A stretch of 64,000 nucleotides of DNA from Pisolithus tinctorius (taxonomy: Eukaryota > Basidiomycota > Agaricomycetes > Boletales > Pisolithaceae). Both the position numbers and the translations under genes were made by a program. The stretch is taken from NCBI GenBank assembly GCA_024663395.1, contig JANFAH010000002.1:620001-684000 (forward strand), given 5' to 3'. The notes under the pieces were generated by a model that saw only the letters and a program-made list of their open reading frames with translations, did no database searches and had not been told where the DNA came from. This document shows positions 1 to 11,900 of the stretch, piece after piece (position 1 is the first letter of the stretch; each line of letters begins with the position of its first letter).

Positions 1-606
1 TTAGGACACAACTGGCTCACCCACTTTGATCCATCAATTGACTGAGTATTGGGCAGTATATTGTTCAAACCACTGTTACAAGGAATACCAACACCCAAGG
101 CACCTTTGTCACCAACCTCCACTCCAGATCCAACACCCTCCACTCCATCTGCAGCTCCAACTGCACCTCTGACTGACTTGCTGCACTCCCCTCTGCTCAT
201 CTCACTCATCAATGCTACCACATATGTATGTCAGAGCCTGTGCACTCCCTGGCTCTAGACAGTTCTGCTTACAACTCTCTGCTGATGATGTGAAGCTTCA
301 TGCATCCTCTGCTTCTTCTCCACCTCCTGACCTCCCTTCAGTCCCTCCTGAGTATCATGAGTTTGCTGACATCTTTAGCAAAGACAAGGCTACCAAACTT
401 CCACCACACCACTTGTCCAATCTCAAGATCAACCTCAAGGAAGGAGCTTCTCTGCCCATCAGCATGATCTACTCTCTGTCTCTGCCAGAGCTTGAAGCTC
501 TCCACACCTTCATTGACAAGCATCTTGGCTATGATTACATCAAGCAGGCCACCTCCACTCACAGTGCCCCTGTCCTCTTTGCAAAGAAGAAAGACAGTTC
601 ACTCTG
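1..606 (+). pseudogene. Ty3/gypsy pol fragment (protease end to RT start)
   Basis: The + strand reads LGHNWLTHFDPSID, a TGA, then a proline-rich linker, YHEFADIFSKDKATK and APVLFAKKKDSS. This is the end of the retropepsin domain, the linker and the first RT motif of a family A-type gypsy pol. It matches the A2 pol on the minus strand at about 53,760-54,320. The frame changes near 220 (the ATYVCQS and MYVRACALPG segments lie in different frames) and the sequence is poor in CpG. The fragment stops at 607, where a family A LTR begins. It is a dead copy in the orientation opposite to its neighbour A1 and runs off the left edge of the window. Confidence 0.85.
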
Positions 607-1345
607 TGTCAAGTCTGGGCCTACTCCAACCAACTCCAATGCTAGACAAGGTCTGGGGAGAGGTTCAGAAGCAAGTCTGACAGGAAGAACTGAACTCTGA
701 CTGGTGGAGTGTTCACAGGAATGAAGTCCACCAAGACAAAGGCAGAGCAGAGTGAGGTCATTGGGTTTAGCTTGTGCACTACCCCCTTGCATGATCTCAG
801 CCCTTGTATTTCAGAGGGAGAGCACAGACAGATAGGATAGTTGGAGGTAACTCCAACAGACAGAAGATGGAGACAGAGGGAGTAGGAACTAAGTTGATAT
901 TTGTACTGAAGAATAGTGGAGTACAACACATGCTTTTATACTACTACAGAGGTACAGTAACTGGAATCAGAACTGACATATGGAGACTTGTAAAATTTCA
1001 AGTAAAACTTCCTAGATGACAAATGAAGGGTAGATGGAGGACACATGAATGGGTAACATGGAACATCCCAAAAAGGGAACAGTCCAGGCACTGGACCATG
1101 TGGTGTGCATGCTGCAGAGTACCTGACTGCATGCTGTCAGGGAGAAGTCCAAAGGGTAGTCACATGACTCCACAGAGAATGGTCTGTGTGGTCCAGTAGG
1201 AGAGCAGTACAAGTCCAACAGCAGTCGGAGCAGAGATGGCTTGTAAATGACAGAAGGTGGGCAGAGTTGGTGTGGAGTGAGCAAATGACTGGCAGAAATG
1301 GGTGCAGAGTGAGTGAGGACTTAGAATGAATGCACAGTCATGACA
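607..1345 (-). repeat. Family A LTR, 3' LTR of minus-strand element A1
   Basis: It starts TGTCAAGTC and ends GTCATGACA, so it has TG...CA ends inside a TGTCA/TGACA inverted repeat. It aligns along its length with the LTRs at 44919-45600 and 56453. It is followed at 1346 by a C-rich tract and TTAGGGCCTGAACCCC, the reverse complement of the polypurine tract and 3' end of a minus-strand element. A TATA-like TTTTATA lies near 933-939. CpG sites present in the 56453 copy are mostly TG or CA here, so this copy has decayed more. Confidence 0.85.
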
Positions 1346-1538
1346 GTGCCCCCCCCCTTAGGGCCTGAACCCCTGAAGGCCATTTGTTCAGAATGAGATC
1401 AACACAAGTCAATCATTTGAAATTGTTTTGATGCCTCAAGGACAATGGTTTAGCCATGGTGGAGCTCTGTTGGAGTTCACAGTACTGCTTAAAAACATGT
1501 CTCAGGGTTCTGAACCTTTGTATCCTCCCCCCACCACC

Positions 1539-2671
1539 ATGTCCACCCATCATCAGAGTAAGACCCCCCAACCAACCCCTGGCCATGTCCATGACTTGCA
1601 GATGATGAACTGGTTGTCCTTACTGATGACTCCACCAACACCAAGTGGGAGAAGACCATGGAGAAGGCTCACCAATGAGAGGAGACTGAGTGGAGAGAGA
1701 GGGAGTGTGAGGCAGAGCACAAGGCCAAGCATGAGGAGGCCAAGAGGTGAAAGGTGGAGGAGGAGCAGTTGGAGGCAGAGTGGAGGCAAAGGGTGGAGGA
1801 AGGTAGCTGAAGAGGAGGAAGCATGAAAGAAGAAGGCAGTGGAGGAGGAGGCAGAGAGGCAGAGGCAGAGGCAAAGGGCCTCAGAGGAGAGGGCCCAGGC
1901 CAGGTGGGACAAGGCCACACAAAGGTAAGTGGTGGAGTACTGTGAGTCAGGCAGAGCTGACTTGCAGTTTTATTTCCTTAGACTATGCAGCACAGTGTAT
2001 GACATCAACACTGCCCAGAGGGTCCCTGGGACCTCTGTGGTGGTCACCATGCCCAGGAGGCCCCCCTGCACTTGCTGTGTAGCGAGTCTGATGGTGGGGC
2101 AGTGTGAGCCAGGGCAGGGGAAGACCAGGGCCTGTGTGCCCTGTCACAACAAGAAAAAAACATGTAGGCCATGAGGGAAAGGGAAAGTGAGAGCAACAGA
2201 GACAGAGGAGGTGGATGATGAGTGGGAGGCAGGCAGTGAAGAAGATGAACCAGTGACCCCACTTGAGGGTCCCTTGGGGGCAGGAGTACACATGCAGTGG
2301 ACAGAGTGGGAAAGGAAGCAGCAGCTGCTGGCCATGGAGAGACAGGCCAAAGCACATGTGACTGTGTGCTGGCCTTTGAGAGGATGGCAGCAGCAGTGGA
2401 GCAGATGGCTGCCAAGTGGGGGATGTATCATGCATGGGCAGAGTGGGCAGAGATGAGGAGGAGGTAGGATGCTTGTGAGGCCAGGGTGGCTGAGTTTGAG
2501 CATGCAGGAGGCAGTTGGAAGAAGCCTCAGTCAGAGGCAGCAGAGGATCAGCATGAGGGAGCAGATGAAGGTGTGGATGGGGATAATGAGGAAGAGGAAG
2601 AAGTCAGAGGAGGGCAGGAAGTTGGAGAAGAGCAAGCAGGTGGTGGAGAGGAACAGGCAATGGAGGAGTAG
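1539..2671 (+). pseudogene. Antisense Zn2Cys6 accessory gene of element A1, decayed
   Basis: This is the degraded counterpart of the accessory gene in A2 (45778-50843). It opens with ATG at 1539 and a PQPTPGHV-type start, then a Glu/Arg-rich coiled-coil stretch whose frame is broken near 1600 and 1800. A probable intron has its donor at about 1925 (GTAAGT) and its acceptor near 1981. The cysteine cluster follows: PPCTCC, VGQCEPG, RACVPCHNKKKTC. One residue of the CTRC motif has become Cys. The end is Glu-rich and stops with TAG at 2671. The gene runs opposite to the A1 pol, between pol and the 3' LTR. It is not functional: several frameshifts, and a stop right after the cluster. Confidence 0.75.
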
Positions 2672-2745
2672 GGTAGTTTTTCTTTTTCTTCTCCTTTTTT
2701 TTTGTCTTTTGTTTTTAGTTTGTACATTTTTGTACTACTATGAAG

Positions 2746-3548
2746 TGTCATGACCATGACACTGATGTAAGCCCCTAACACCTACTCCGCCCTCCTCTGA
2801 CATGTTCCCACGCTTCTCCACCCTCCTCTGATGTGTTCCTGTGCTCCTCCAACCCTCCCAACACATCTCCACACCTCTCCGAGGTCCCCTGTCCATGATC
2901 TGACCAACTCTGCTCAACTCCACCCTAAGGTTGGTCATGTGGGCTGTTGGACTTGTGGCCCTGCATTCTAGATAGGGTTCCACCCTCATGTTGGTTTTCT
3001 CCATTCTTCCACTCCTTCAGTATTTACCCTCTCTTCCTCATTGTAGTAGTTTCCTTGTCTCAGTTAAGGTCCCCATTGTCCCTAACCTCTATCCCTTGTG
3101 TCAGAGGGACTACTAACCTGTTATACACTTATTGGTCTACATTCTGCGCTGCGCTGCCCTTGACCTACATCGTATATAAAGGCCATGTAGTACTCTGATG
3201 TAATCAGTATGAATATCAAATAAAGTCCCCACCTTTGACTCCCTCTCAGTCCCCTCCAGAGTTTTGTCTCCACTTACTCTGAGTCTGCTCCACCTCTGAA
3301 ATACAAGGGCTGAGCTTGTGCAAGGGGGCAGTGCACTAGCTGAACCCAATGCCCTCTCATCTGACCTCTGACTCTGACTCCAACCTCAGCCTCTGAAGCT
3401 TCCCTCCATACCCCTCCACTCACTGTTCATCAAATATCTCGCCACCCAGTGGTCCGATTTGCTTTGGACTTTGACCGTTGTACTCCGCAGACCAACCCAC
3501 TCCAACTCGGACCTAAGAGGAAGTCAGGGGTGTTGCCTGGCTTTGACA
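2746..3548 (+). repeat. Solo LTR of family B
   Basis: Starts TGTCATGACC and ends GCTTTGACA. It is the reverse complement of the B LTRs at 27450-28264 and 35226-36040. The 5-bp duplication TGAAG flanks it (2741-2745 and 3549-3553), and A2 shows the uninterrupted site near 50,910. A TATA box lies near 3173-3179 and an RNA-start-like AGTATGAATATC near 3207. This solo LTR inserted between the accessory gene and pol of A1, so it is younger than A1. Confidence 0.92.
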
Positions 3549-3683
3549 TGAAGTAGACTTGTGACTTTATTTTTTTTCAGTTCTGAGAAGTGAGATGGAT
3601 AGGCAGAGAAAACTCTAAAGTACTTAAGGTAGTTCAGTAAGGGGCAGAGTTGGCCTGTGGAGGAAGGTTATGTGGGCAGAATA

Positions 3684-4801
3684 TTATGGCAGAGGTTGAT
3701 ACAGGCCAGGTTTGTGTGGATAATGTTCATGGAAAGCAGAAACTATGTTGGAGGCATGATCCAGCTCAGTTTCAAGCAACCAAGAGGTTTCTTCATCAGT
3801 GTTCTCATAACCAGCCCAGCAGACTAGATACAAGAATTGACAGTGGTGGTGATGGCAGTCCACCTTAGAGTTGAGTATCTCTGACACTTTGTACTCAAGG
3901 TCACCATCAACATCCACTGGCAGAGGTGGAGGTTGTTGTCAGTTCAGGAAAGGGTTAGCTGCTGTGGCTTCCAGCTGTGAGACATGGAAGACCAGATGTA
4001 CTGAGCACATAGAGTCAGGGAGCTTAAGGGTGACAGAGTGTGTACCTGGCCTGGCCAAGATGGTGAATGGACCTAAGTACTTTTCAGAGAGTTTTTCTGA
4101 AGGACAAGTGGAGCAGAAGTACTTGGCTTTGATGTACGCCTGTTCTCTGACCTTGAACTCAGGTGGAGGTATGCATTTGGCATCTGCCAGAACCTGGTAG
4201 TGCTGCTGAGTGGTGGACATTTCAGAGCAGAGGAAGTCATGAAGGGCAGAGAGTTTGATGACATAGTGGTGAGCCCTCAGAGAGGTGAAGTCTTGGTCAG
4301 GGACCACAGACAGGTTTGGATGATATCCCTTGTTAGCAAAGAAGGGAGAAACTCCAGTTGTTGCACTTGGTGCATTGTTGAAAGCAAACTCCACTAGAGG
4401 TAACAGCTCAGCCCAATTGTCTTGTTGGTAGTTACAGTAGACATGAAGGTACTGCTCGAGGGTCTGGTTTGTTTGCTTGGTCTGGCCATCACCTTCTGGG
4501 TGGTAACCTGAAGTGAAGTGAAGATGCATATCAAGGGCCTTTCCTAGAGAGTGGAAGAAGTGTGAGATGAACTCAGGACCCCTGTCAGAGGTGACATTAG
4601 CAGGTACTCCATGCTTGGAGAAGACATGGGTAAGGAAGAGCTTAGCAAGTTTGGCAGAGGTGATGGAGTTGTGGGTGGGGATGAACACTGCTTGCTTTGA
4701 GAGGCAGTCCACTACCACAAGGACAGTGGAGTAGCCATTGGAGTTGGGGAGGTGTTTGATGAAGTCCATGGAGATGGAGTTCCAAGGTCTCTCTGGGATG
4801 G
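3684..4801 (-). pseudogene. Ty3/gypsy integrase and chromodomain fragment of element A1
   Basis: Minus-strand coding from 4801 down to 3684. It reads the integrase core (SMDFIKHLP, VVVDCLSKQAVFIP, TSDRGPEFISHFF, YHPEGDGQTKQTNQ), the GKYLGPF-like C-terminal domain and a chromodomain (EYKVSEILNSKVD to YENTDEETSWL). The first two catalytic acidic residues are kept. The position expected to carry the Glu reads QTKQTN, so that residue is lost. An in-frame TGA at about 3936-3938 separates integrase from chromodomain. The same stop occurs in A2. The 5' part of pol is missing, because the E2 unit begins at 4802 and the far side has been deleted. Confidence 0.88.
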
Positions 4802-4813
4802 TGTGAGTCAATG
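4802..4813 (-). mobile_element. Left end of family E unit E2
   Basis: Only TGTGAGTCAATG of the E terminus lies here. Element C inserted 12 bp inside it, and E2 resumes at 13395 after the C target duplication CAATG. The insertion broke A1 pol just upstream of SMDFIKHLP. Confidence 0.8.
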
Positions 4814-5717
4814 TGTCATATCCATGACTCTCGGACTCGGACTCAGCCCAGTCCAGACCCCTAGCCCCTAACTCTGGTCAACTCCGGTCCTGGTCCAGCC
4901 TAGACAACCCAATCCCGGCCCTAGATAACTCAACTCCAGCCTGCATAACTCAAGTCCGGTGTTTTACCCCTATCTCCGGTCCGTTTCGGCCTCCCGGCCT
5001 TGCGCTGCTCCACCCCGGTCCTCCTAGGTCTATGTCTGGGTCACCCGGACATAACTCCGGTCTGTTTCCCTTTTGTTTGTACTATATTTAGTCTAGCCCG
5101 TTCATCAGACTTGCTTACTGTACAATCCTGTGTCCAACCCCGGTTATGCCAGTCACCCAGACTTTGGCTATTAGCCTCTGCATAGCCACTGTGGCTATCC
5201 TCACTCTTGCTAATCATCTTGCTAATAGCTTATTCACAAGTCTGGCTTCATGTTCATTACTCCAGACCGGCCTCATGTATTTAACCCCTGTACATACTTC
5301 GTAGTACCCTCAGTCAGAATATCAATTAAGTATTACCCTCAACTCTGTACTACCCCTTGAGACTACTCTATAGCTAAGGCCGAGCCTTAAGCTATCCCTG
5401 ACCCCTGTCCCGGACCTCTCCCCGGCTTGCATAAGGGTACAGCACATAAGCTGAGACCAAGGGAGGTAGATCCAACCCCGGACCAGCTTCCCCTTGTGCG
5501 CACTCCAACACCGGTCGGTTTCCCATGCTACCGGCCTTGTTCCCGCGCTCCCGGTCTTAAGTCTGGTCCTCCGGACTTAGCCCCTAAACTCCGGCCTTGA
5601 CTCCGGTCTAACTGGACTTGGCCCCTGTCTCCCGGCCTTGATTCTGGCCACTCGGACTTAACCCCTGTCACCCAGTCTTGAAGCCTGGTCACTCCGAGGG
5701 TAAACCCGTACTTGACA
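4814..5717 (+). repeat. 5' LTR of element C
   Basis: Begins TGTCATATCC and ends GTACTTGACA. A TATA-like TATTTAA lies near 5277-5283. AGTCAGAATAT at 5312-5322, about 35 bp downstream, is the predicted RNA 5' end because it complements the PBS. Its partner is at 12492-13394. Confidence 0.93.
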
Positions 5718-5730
5718 GTATATTCTGACT
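5718..5730 (+). promoter_or_regulatory. Self-priming primer-binding site of element C
   Basis: ATATTCTGACT at 5720-5730 is an 11-nt perfect complement of AGTCAGAATAT in the LTR at 5312-5322. The position just inside the 5' LTR and the lack of a TGG tRNA-type PBS fit Tf1/sushi-type self-priming by the 5' end of the element's own RNA. Confidence 0.75.
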
Positions 5731-7046
5731 CACACTTGTGCAAGTCACTTCATCATGTCTAGGTCCTGCTCTAGAGCCCCTACCCATGACCTTGCCCATT
5801 GGGACTCATCGGAATACCTCTCATCTGACTCCAGAACCCAACCCGGAGATCTCTGCTAAAGCAGAGAGGTAGCCGGTGACCCTTGGCACCCTGCACACCC
5901 CTGACACTACATCCTTAGTGGTCAAAACCTAATGCATCCATTCCCTCACTCCTGCCCTGCCTGCCACTCGTTTCTTCCTGACTCCAGACCGGCCATGTCA
6001 ACCCCTGAGTCGGACTCACCATCCGGACTCACCACCAACCTGGGTTCATGCCTGAGCCCACTTCCAAGTCGGAGTTACTCTCCGGACTTGCCCCTGAGTT
6101 GGCCTCATCAACCGGACTCACTTCTGTTAGCTCCCCCGAGCTGTCTCTGACCTCTGGCTGGTCACCCTGGCCTTCACCACAGTCCTTACCTCAGTCATCC
6201 CAGCACTCCAGCCCAGCTGTCTTCATCCAGTTCTACTGTACTGAACACTGGGATCTCATCACTCATTTGACCTCCTGACTCCCTGATATTGGTCTTCAGA
6301 CCTCTGTGCACCTTTGGTGCAACCCCCAGGCCTGGACTTCACCAGTCCTGGCCCTCAACACCTTCCCTGGTTCCCCATCGGCACTCGGCTTCAGCAGTTT
6401 TTGGGTCCGGTCTCCACCCTTGGCCTTTGCTACAGCGGCCTTGGAGCCCTGGACCCCCTTTCCGGTCTCCAAAACTGTCTGTTACCGGCCTGTCTGGCCT
6501 TGGTTCACTTGTCCACACTCACCCGGACTTGCCTGAAGCCGGTTTGCCACTTCCCTCGGCCTCCTGCCCTTTGTTACTGGCTCTCTCGGCCCTGGTTTGA
6601 TTCAGCCACCTCACCTGGACTTGTCTAGACCTGTTACTAGGTTTGGACCAGTCCTGGCTCTCCTCAGACCCTCCTGTTCCTCACAGACCATTCCCGGGTC
6701 CCCTGTCCATTGTCCCGGTGCTGCACTAGTCACCTCGGCCTCAGGATGGTACTTGTCCTTTGGACTTGTACCAGGCCTCAGCTCTGGTGGTCTTAGCTAG
6801 TGCATGACACCTCCGTTTTGGTCTAGGACTGGTCTGCCAGCCCTCTGGCCCTTAGTCCGGTCCCTGGCCTCTCCGCTGGCCTCTCTTTTCACTTAGAGGC
6901 ACCCCCTGGGCATGCTAGTCCTTCGGACTTGCTCCTAGCCCCTGATTTTCGGTCTAGGACCGGTCTGCCGGTTCTCCGGCCCCTATCCCGGTCCCTGACC
7001 TCATTTCCGGACCTTTCCCTGTCCTCTGTCCATCCCGGGATCCTAA
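5731..7046 (+). other. Non-coding 5' interior of element C
   Basis: A 34-codon reading frame at 5755-5859 starts where gag would begin, then stops. Beyond it the sequence is C/T-rich, repeating CCGGACT, CCGGTCT and CGGCCTT. All three + frames yield only Pro/Ser/Leu-rich reading frames with no domain. I see no gene. Confidence 0.7.
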
Positions 7047-7050
7047 CCGG

Positions 7051-8909
7051 TGTGAGTCAAAGTGTGGAATGCTGGTGAAAACCAAACAAATCCAACACCA
7101 AAAGACAAATAAAAGCGAGTGGTGGTTTGCCTCCGCAGAACCTGGAGTGCAGAGAAACCTAAAGTGGGGGGAGTTTCAATGGCAGGTGCTCCTAGCACAA
7201 GTCGACGACGAGTTACGCAGGAGAAGACAAGCAAGTGATGATTGGATGGGGGATGCTGAACAGAGCAAAGGTGTTCAGCTGAAAGGACTTGGGATGATGG
7301 ACTTTAATAAGATGTGCTCCTGGCGCAAGTCGATGACGAGTTACGCAGGAGTGGAGGGATGACAAAGACTGCTGACTAAGAGGAAGCTTCAGATGAATAA
7401 TGGAGGCAGGTAGACTCTTCCAAATGAGCCTCAACTACCAAGTATACAAATGATGACAGATAGACCCCTTCGTGGAGCCTCAACTGTCGACGATGAGATA
7501 GGCACTGGACTGACTGCTGGACTGCTTCTGAATTGATTCTCAATTGATTGTTTTTTTTTTGGGTAGCTAAGTACATGGGGGTTTATATACTATGGGGGGA
7601 GCACAGCTTGTGACAAACAAGGCACAAACACTTGGTAAGTAATGAGTAAGGACTGAGTAATCATGATGAGTAAGTGAGAAATGAAAAGTAAGCAAGCAAG
7701 GAGGATTGGTAAGTATTGGCAATGAACGAGTCAAGGATAGTCAAAATATCACAGAATGAGTCAAACGGAGTCAGAAACTGAGTAAGCGCACTGATATCAC
7801 ATTAGGGGGTGGCGATGCAAGTCAGATCTCGGTGGAGACATCTCTAGATCCAAAGATGGCATGACAGATGGATGGTGTTTCCAGATAGGGAAGTATTAAT
7901 TCCAGAATTGAAGGGCATGAGTCAGGCGTCAAAGGGGGCTAGGGCATTGGGGGTCTGTGGGGCAATGAGAGCATACGCGATCGCGTCTCCCACCCTTCCA
8001 TCCTCTCAGCGAAGTTAACAAAAACTTCATGAATGGGGCTCTGATGGAGGAGGAGGAGAAGGGGGGATGTCTTCTGCTGGATCTTGCAGTAGGAAGGCAA
8101 GATGCATGTCATACTCGTCATGAATGCGATCAGGGAGGCTGGAGGACAGTAGATTATACTGCAGCTGTCGCAATGCAGGAAGAATGATGGACGAGACTGG
8201 AATAAAGACGGTGCATGGAGCAGGGAGGAATGATCCATATGCTTCATCAACCGGGGAGACTGAAACGACCACATAAGACCTTTCTAACCGAGTGACAGAC
8301 CTGAGGCGACCAAAGAACGTCCTTCTGGAAGTCATACTGACAAGGAGAACACGCTGACCAAGCTGCATGGGATGAGATGGGGCTGACGACGACGGGATGA
8401 ACCAGGGGGCCTCAGGACAGAAGCTGGTGGGAATGCCTGGCAGATATACGTAGCCACTGTCTCTGGCAAATGAGACAAGTGAGATGACTGACGAAGAGGT
8501 GGCCATGATTGATGGACTTAGCGAAATGAGCGTCTGATGGATGGAGTGCTGTAGAAACGTGTAGGGTGCGAGGATCCTCTCCAAATTTGGAAGGAAGAAT
8601 CGTGGGGCTGAGCACTTTAAGCGAGTATGTGAACCGAGTTGATATCTTTGGAAACGGCGGAGATACGACGAAAACCGGAATGCCGTACATGGGCGCTAAA
8701 AACTTTTAATGCACGCTTAACTCGCTTCCTCTTTTCTCTTTAGCACTGATGACTCGTTCTTGTGCGAAGGATGACTGTTCACGTCCAACAGTCTTTCTAC
8801 GCATGAGGCCTTTAGTCTTCATCTGCATGCACGGGCATTGTGCGCAACTCGTCAACGAGTTAGGCAGAGTCAGCTGTAACCATGTCCACAACACCTTTGG
8901 TGTGTGACA
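7051..8909 (-). mobile_element. Family E unit E1
   Basis: A 1859-bp unit with TG...CA ends (on the minus strand TGTCACACACC to GACTCACA) and the 4-bp duplication CCGG at 7047-7050 and 8910-8913. On the minus strand it carries a conserved two-part reading frame, then a C-rich tract ending in CCCTAA before TGTGATATCAG, then TATATAAACC near 7580, then two imperfect hairpins near 7184-7224 and 7316-7352. The layout is that of a long solo LTR or a short non-autonomous LTR element. No polymerase or integrase is present. Confidence 0.8.
8027..8690 (-). pseudogene. Family E conserved reading frame, copy E1
   Basis: Starts at ATG 8690 (MYGIPVFVVSPPF) and reads PSKFGEDPRTLHVSTALHP. The frame breaks near 8510, and an overlapping frame continues from MATSSSVISLVSFARD through GYVYLPGIPTSF, GQRVLLVSMTSRRTFFGRLRS, LERSYVVVSVSPVDEAYGSF and HDEYDMHLAFLLQDPAED. 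The protein of about 210 residues is conserved between copies but I do not recognise it. E3 has one continuous frame across the break, while E2 and E4 share it. That could be an inherited frameshift or two overlapping cistrons. No catalytic motif is visible. The match between copies supports past coding function within the mobile unit. Confidence 0.55.
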
Positions 8910-8913
8910 CCGG

Positions 8914-11900
8914 GTTAACAAGTTGGTAGCTCTGTACTCTGGAAGCCAAAACCAGTAGTCTCAGTTGAGACAAAACAATTAGAGTCTACCCCAGGATCCT
9001 AACTGGGTCAACAAGTTGGTACTCCGGTACACCAGAAGCCAAACTGGTGGTCTCGGTAGAGACAAATCAATTAGTGCATTACTCTGTTCCCCTTAGCAGT
9101 CCCCCCTGGCTTGTCCTGCCAGACCTTTGGTTTCACCCAGCTTTACAGCCCTGGTCCAGACTTGCCAACTCCGGTCCCCTTGTGGCCCTGGCTCGTCCTG
9201 CCAGTCCCTCGGCCTCAACCTGGCTTTGTAGCATGGACCGGACTTGCTAACTCCAGTCCTCCTGTTTGTGTCCACTTTGTCCCACCTCTGGACTCCCTTA
9301 TGACTGGTCCCCTGAGTTCCGGTCTTCCCTCCTTCACTAGGCCTTGTCGGCCTGTTATCTCCGGACTTCCTTATAACCCCTGACCGGTCTTGCTGACTCC
9401 GGACTCCTTTCTCTTTTCCGGTGTTCATCTCCGGGCCTCCTCATGGCCCCTGACCGGTCTTTCTCACTCCGGACTCATTCCTTTTGGCCGGTCTCCTGTC
9501 TCCGGCCTCCCTTGGCCTCTGATACCCCTTGGGTAGCTCTATGCTACTCCTCTGTCACTCGTTTGGCCTTCGGGCCTCTCCCTCCTCCCGGAACTACCCC
9601 TGTCCTCTACCCCGGTGCTATGGTCTTGACCTAGCACCTCTTTCCAGTCCTTGGTGGACCCGGCCTTGGTTCTCCCTTGGTCTCCGACCCCTGTTTTAAT
9701 CGGCCTTGTCAACCCATTAGGAACTGAAGTATTTTGGTTGTAGGGAACCGACTAGCCCACTCAATAGGCACCTGTTGGTGGCCGAGTGTAGTGCAGTCAC
9801 CTATCCCTGCCTAATACTAAAGTTTGCTAACCCCCCTGACGTCAACCCTGCCTTGGAGCATGAATTTGCTTGCAAGACACCCCGGGCTTTGGCCCATCTG
9901 ACAAACCCCTGACTCTGCCGGTCTGTTTCCCAGCTCACCCACTCGCCCTGGAACTTGTATGTTCGCAAGGCCCCTTCGGGTACCAGCTAACCCCTCACCT
10001 TCCCCTAACCATTGCCACTGTCACCCCACCATTGACTCCGGAACTCCAGTCCTACCCACTCTCCCGACTCCGGTCTTACCAGTTGTCTTTTGGCCTGCCG
10101 GTCTTCACCGGCCTTCTGGTTTCCTCTTGGGCTCTGGTTCCGGCCTTCATACCCTCACCTGTGACTCTGACACTCCTTACTATCCCCATACCAGTCCGGC
10201 CTGCTCTGCCAGCCTTGTATCTCCGGTTTTAAAGCTTTTCTGGCCTTGAAATAGCTTCCCGAAACTGGTCTTGACACTTGTTAAGCCGGTCTCAGCATTC
10301 TCAGCACTCGGACTTGCAACTCCAGTGGTAGTACTCCTACTACCTGTCCAGTACTCCTCTCGGTGGTCCTAGCCCACACCTTGTACCCCTGTAGACTTGG
10401 GAAGTCTACCCTAAGAGGGGGATAAGGGACCTCGCTAGTGACCTACTCTCTTCCAAACTCCTGTCTGCTACCTCTCCGGTGCCCTCAGCACAACCCTGCT
10501 CGGTCCCTGCACACCGGTTCCCAGTTCCTTGGCCCAGTCCTTGCATACTGAAGCACTCCTGAACCACCTGCCCTGGGTTGCTCCCAGCCCCTGACATTTG
10601 TGTTGGTACTCCGGTCTCACTGTCTCAGTAGTCCTCGGCCTTGGTGGTTGTGTGTTCACCGGTCTCACCAGTCTCGGCCTCCTGTTGTCAGCCTTTCAGC
10701 TGGACAACCCCTAGGCCTCACCCGGTCTCCAGTGGCTTTTGGCCCTCGGGCTTCTTGCCACTGGAAAACCCACTTCCAACCAACTCCGGACACCCCTAAA
10801 CCAGACTCAACACCTGGACTCACTTCCTGCCAACATCCCTAGGCCTTCATTGAACCGGTCTTATGACCTGCTGGTCCATGGTTCATGCCTAGATATGCTA
10901 GGTCCTCTGGTCCTTGGCCAGACCAAACTCTAGCTGTTGTAGACAGCCCCTAGTCCCTCGCTGACCTCCAGAAGCCTGTCTGGCCTGTTTCCAAGGTGCT
11001 CAGCACTTGGCCTTGCCACTTCCGGCCTCGGGTTCACACCTCACTACCCCTGGTTACCCCGGTCTCAGTGTTAGCCTGTCAGCCTACACTGTTTTGGCCT
11101 CCCATTATCAGCCTGCTAGCTGGATGGCACCTCAGGTCATCTCCGACTACCCCAAACCCCTCCAACACCTTCAGACCAGCCTCCAGCCAGCCACTCCGGC
11201 CCTGCCCAACCCCAGACCGGTCTCCCTTTGTGTTTCCGGCCTTACAGCCCTGTCCAGGTCGAGACTGGTCTCCCATAGCCTTTCTAGCCCTTTCAGCCCT
11301 CACTGGCTCCCGACTGGACCCCACCCAGCTTTTCTAAGCCCCCCTGACCATTAGACCGGTCTCCAGTTGCCCATTCCGGTCCTCTCTGGCCCTCAGACCG
11401 GTTCCCAGCCTTCCAGGCTTCCTGTTCCCTTGACCGGTCTTCGGTCTTGCTGTTTTCGCCAGACCACTTGCTTTAGCATGACAGGCTTCAGCCACTCCCA
11501 GCCTCGGTCTCCAGCTTTGGCCACCACTGGCCTGAGCCACCCTCGGTCTCAGCCTTCAGCTTTGACCCCTGTCTCTGGCTTCGGTTTCCTGTTCCCTTGT
11601 TATATGTTTTCTTGGTTTTCTGTTATCCATTTTCTTTTTCTGTAGATACACACTTTCAGACCCCATGACCCCCTGGAGCAGACCTTGGACCTAAACCCGG
11701 CCTTCTCGGCACTTCTCGTGACCCTCCGTATCCCTGCAGTGCAGTCCCAGTCCAACTGGTGCATTCCTAGACCGGTTTTCCGGCCTTCCTGGCACCCACC
11801 TAGCCTTTGTGTCATTCCGCTGTCACTCAGCAGCACCTGGTACACCCCTGGACCATCTTATGGTCATCTCCAGACCTCTCTGGACCCTCTCGGCCTCCAT

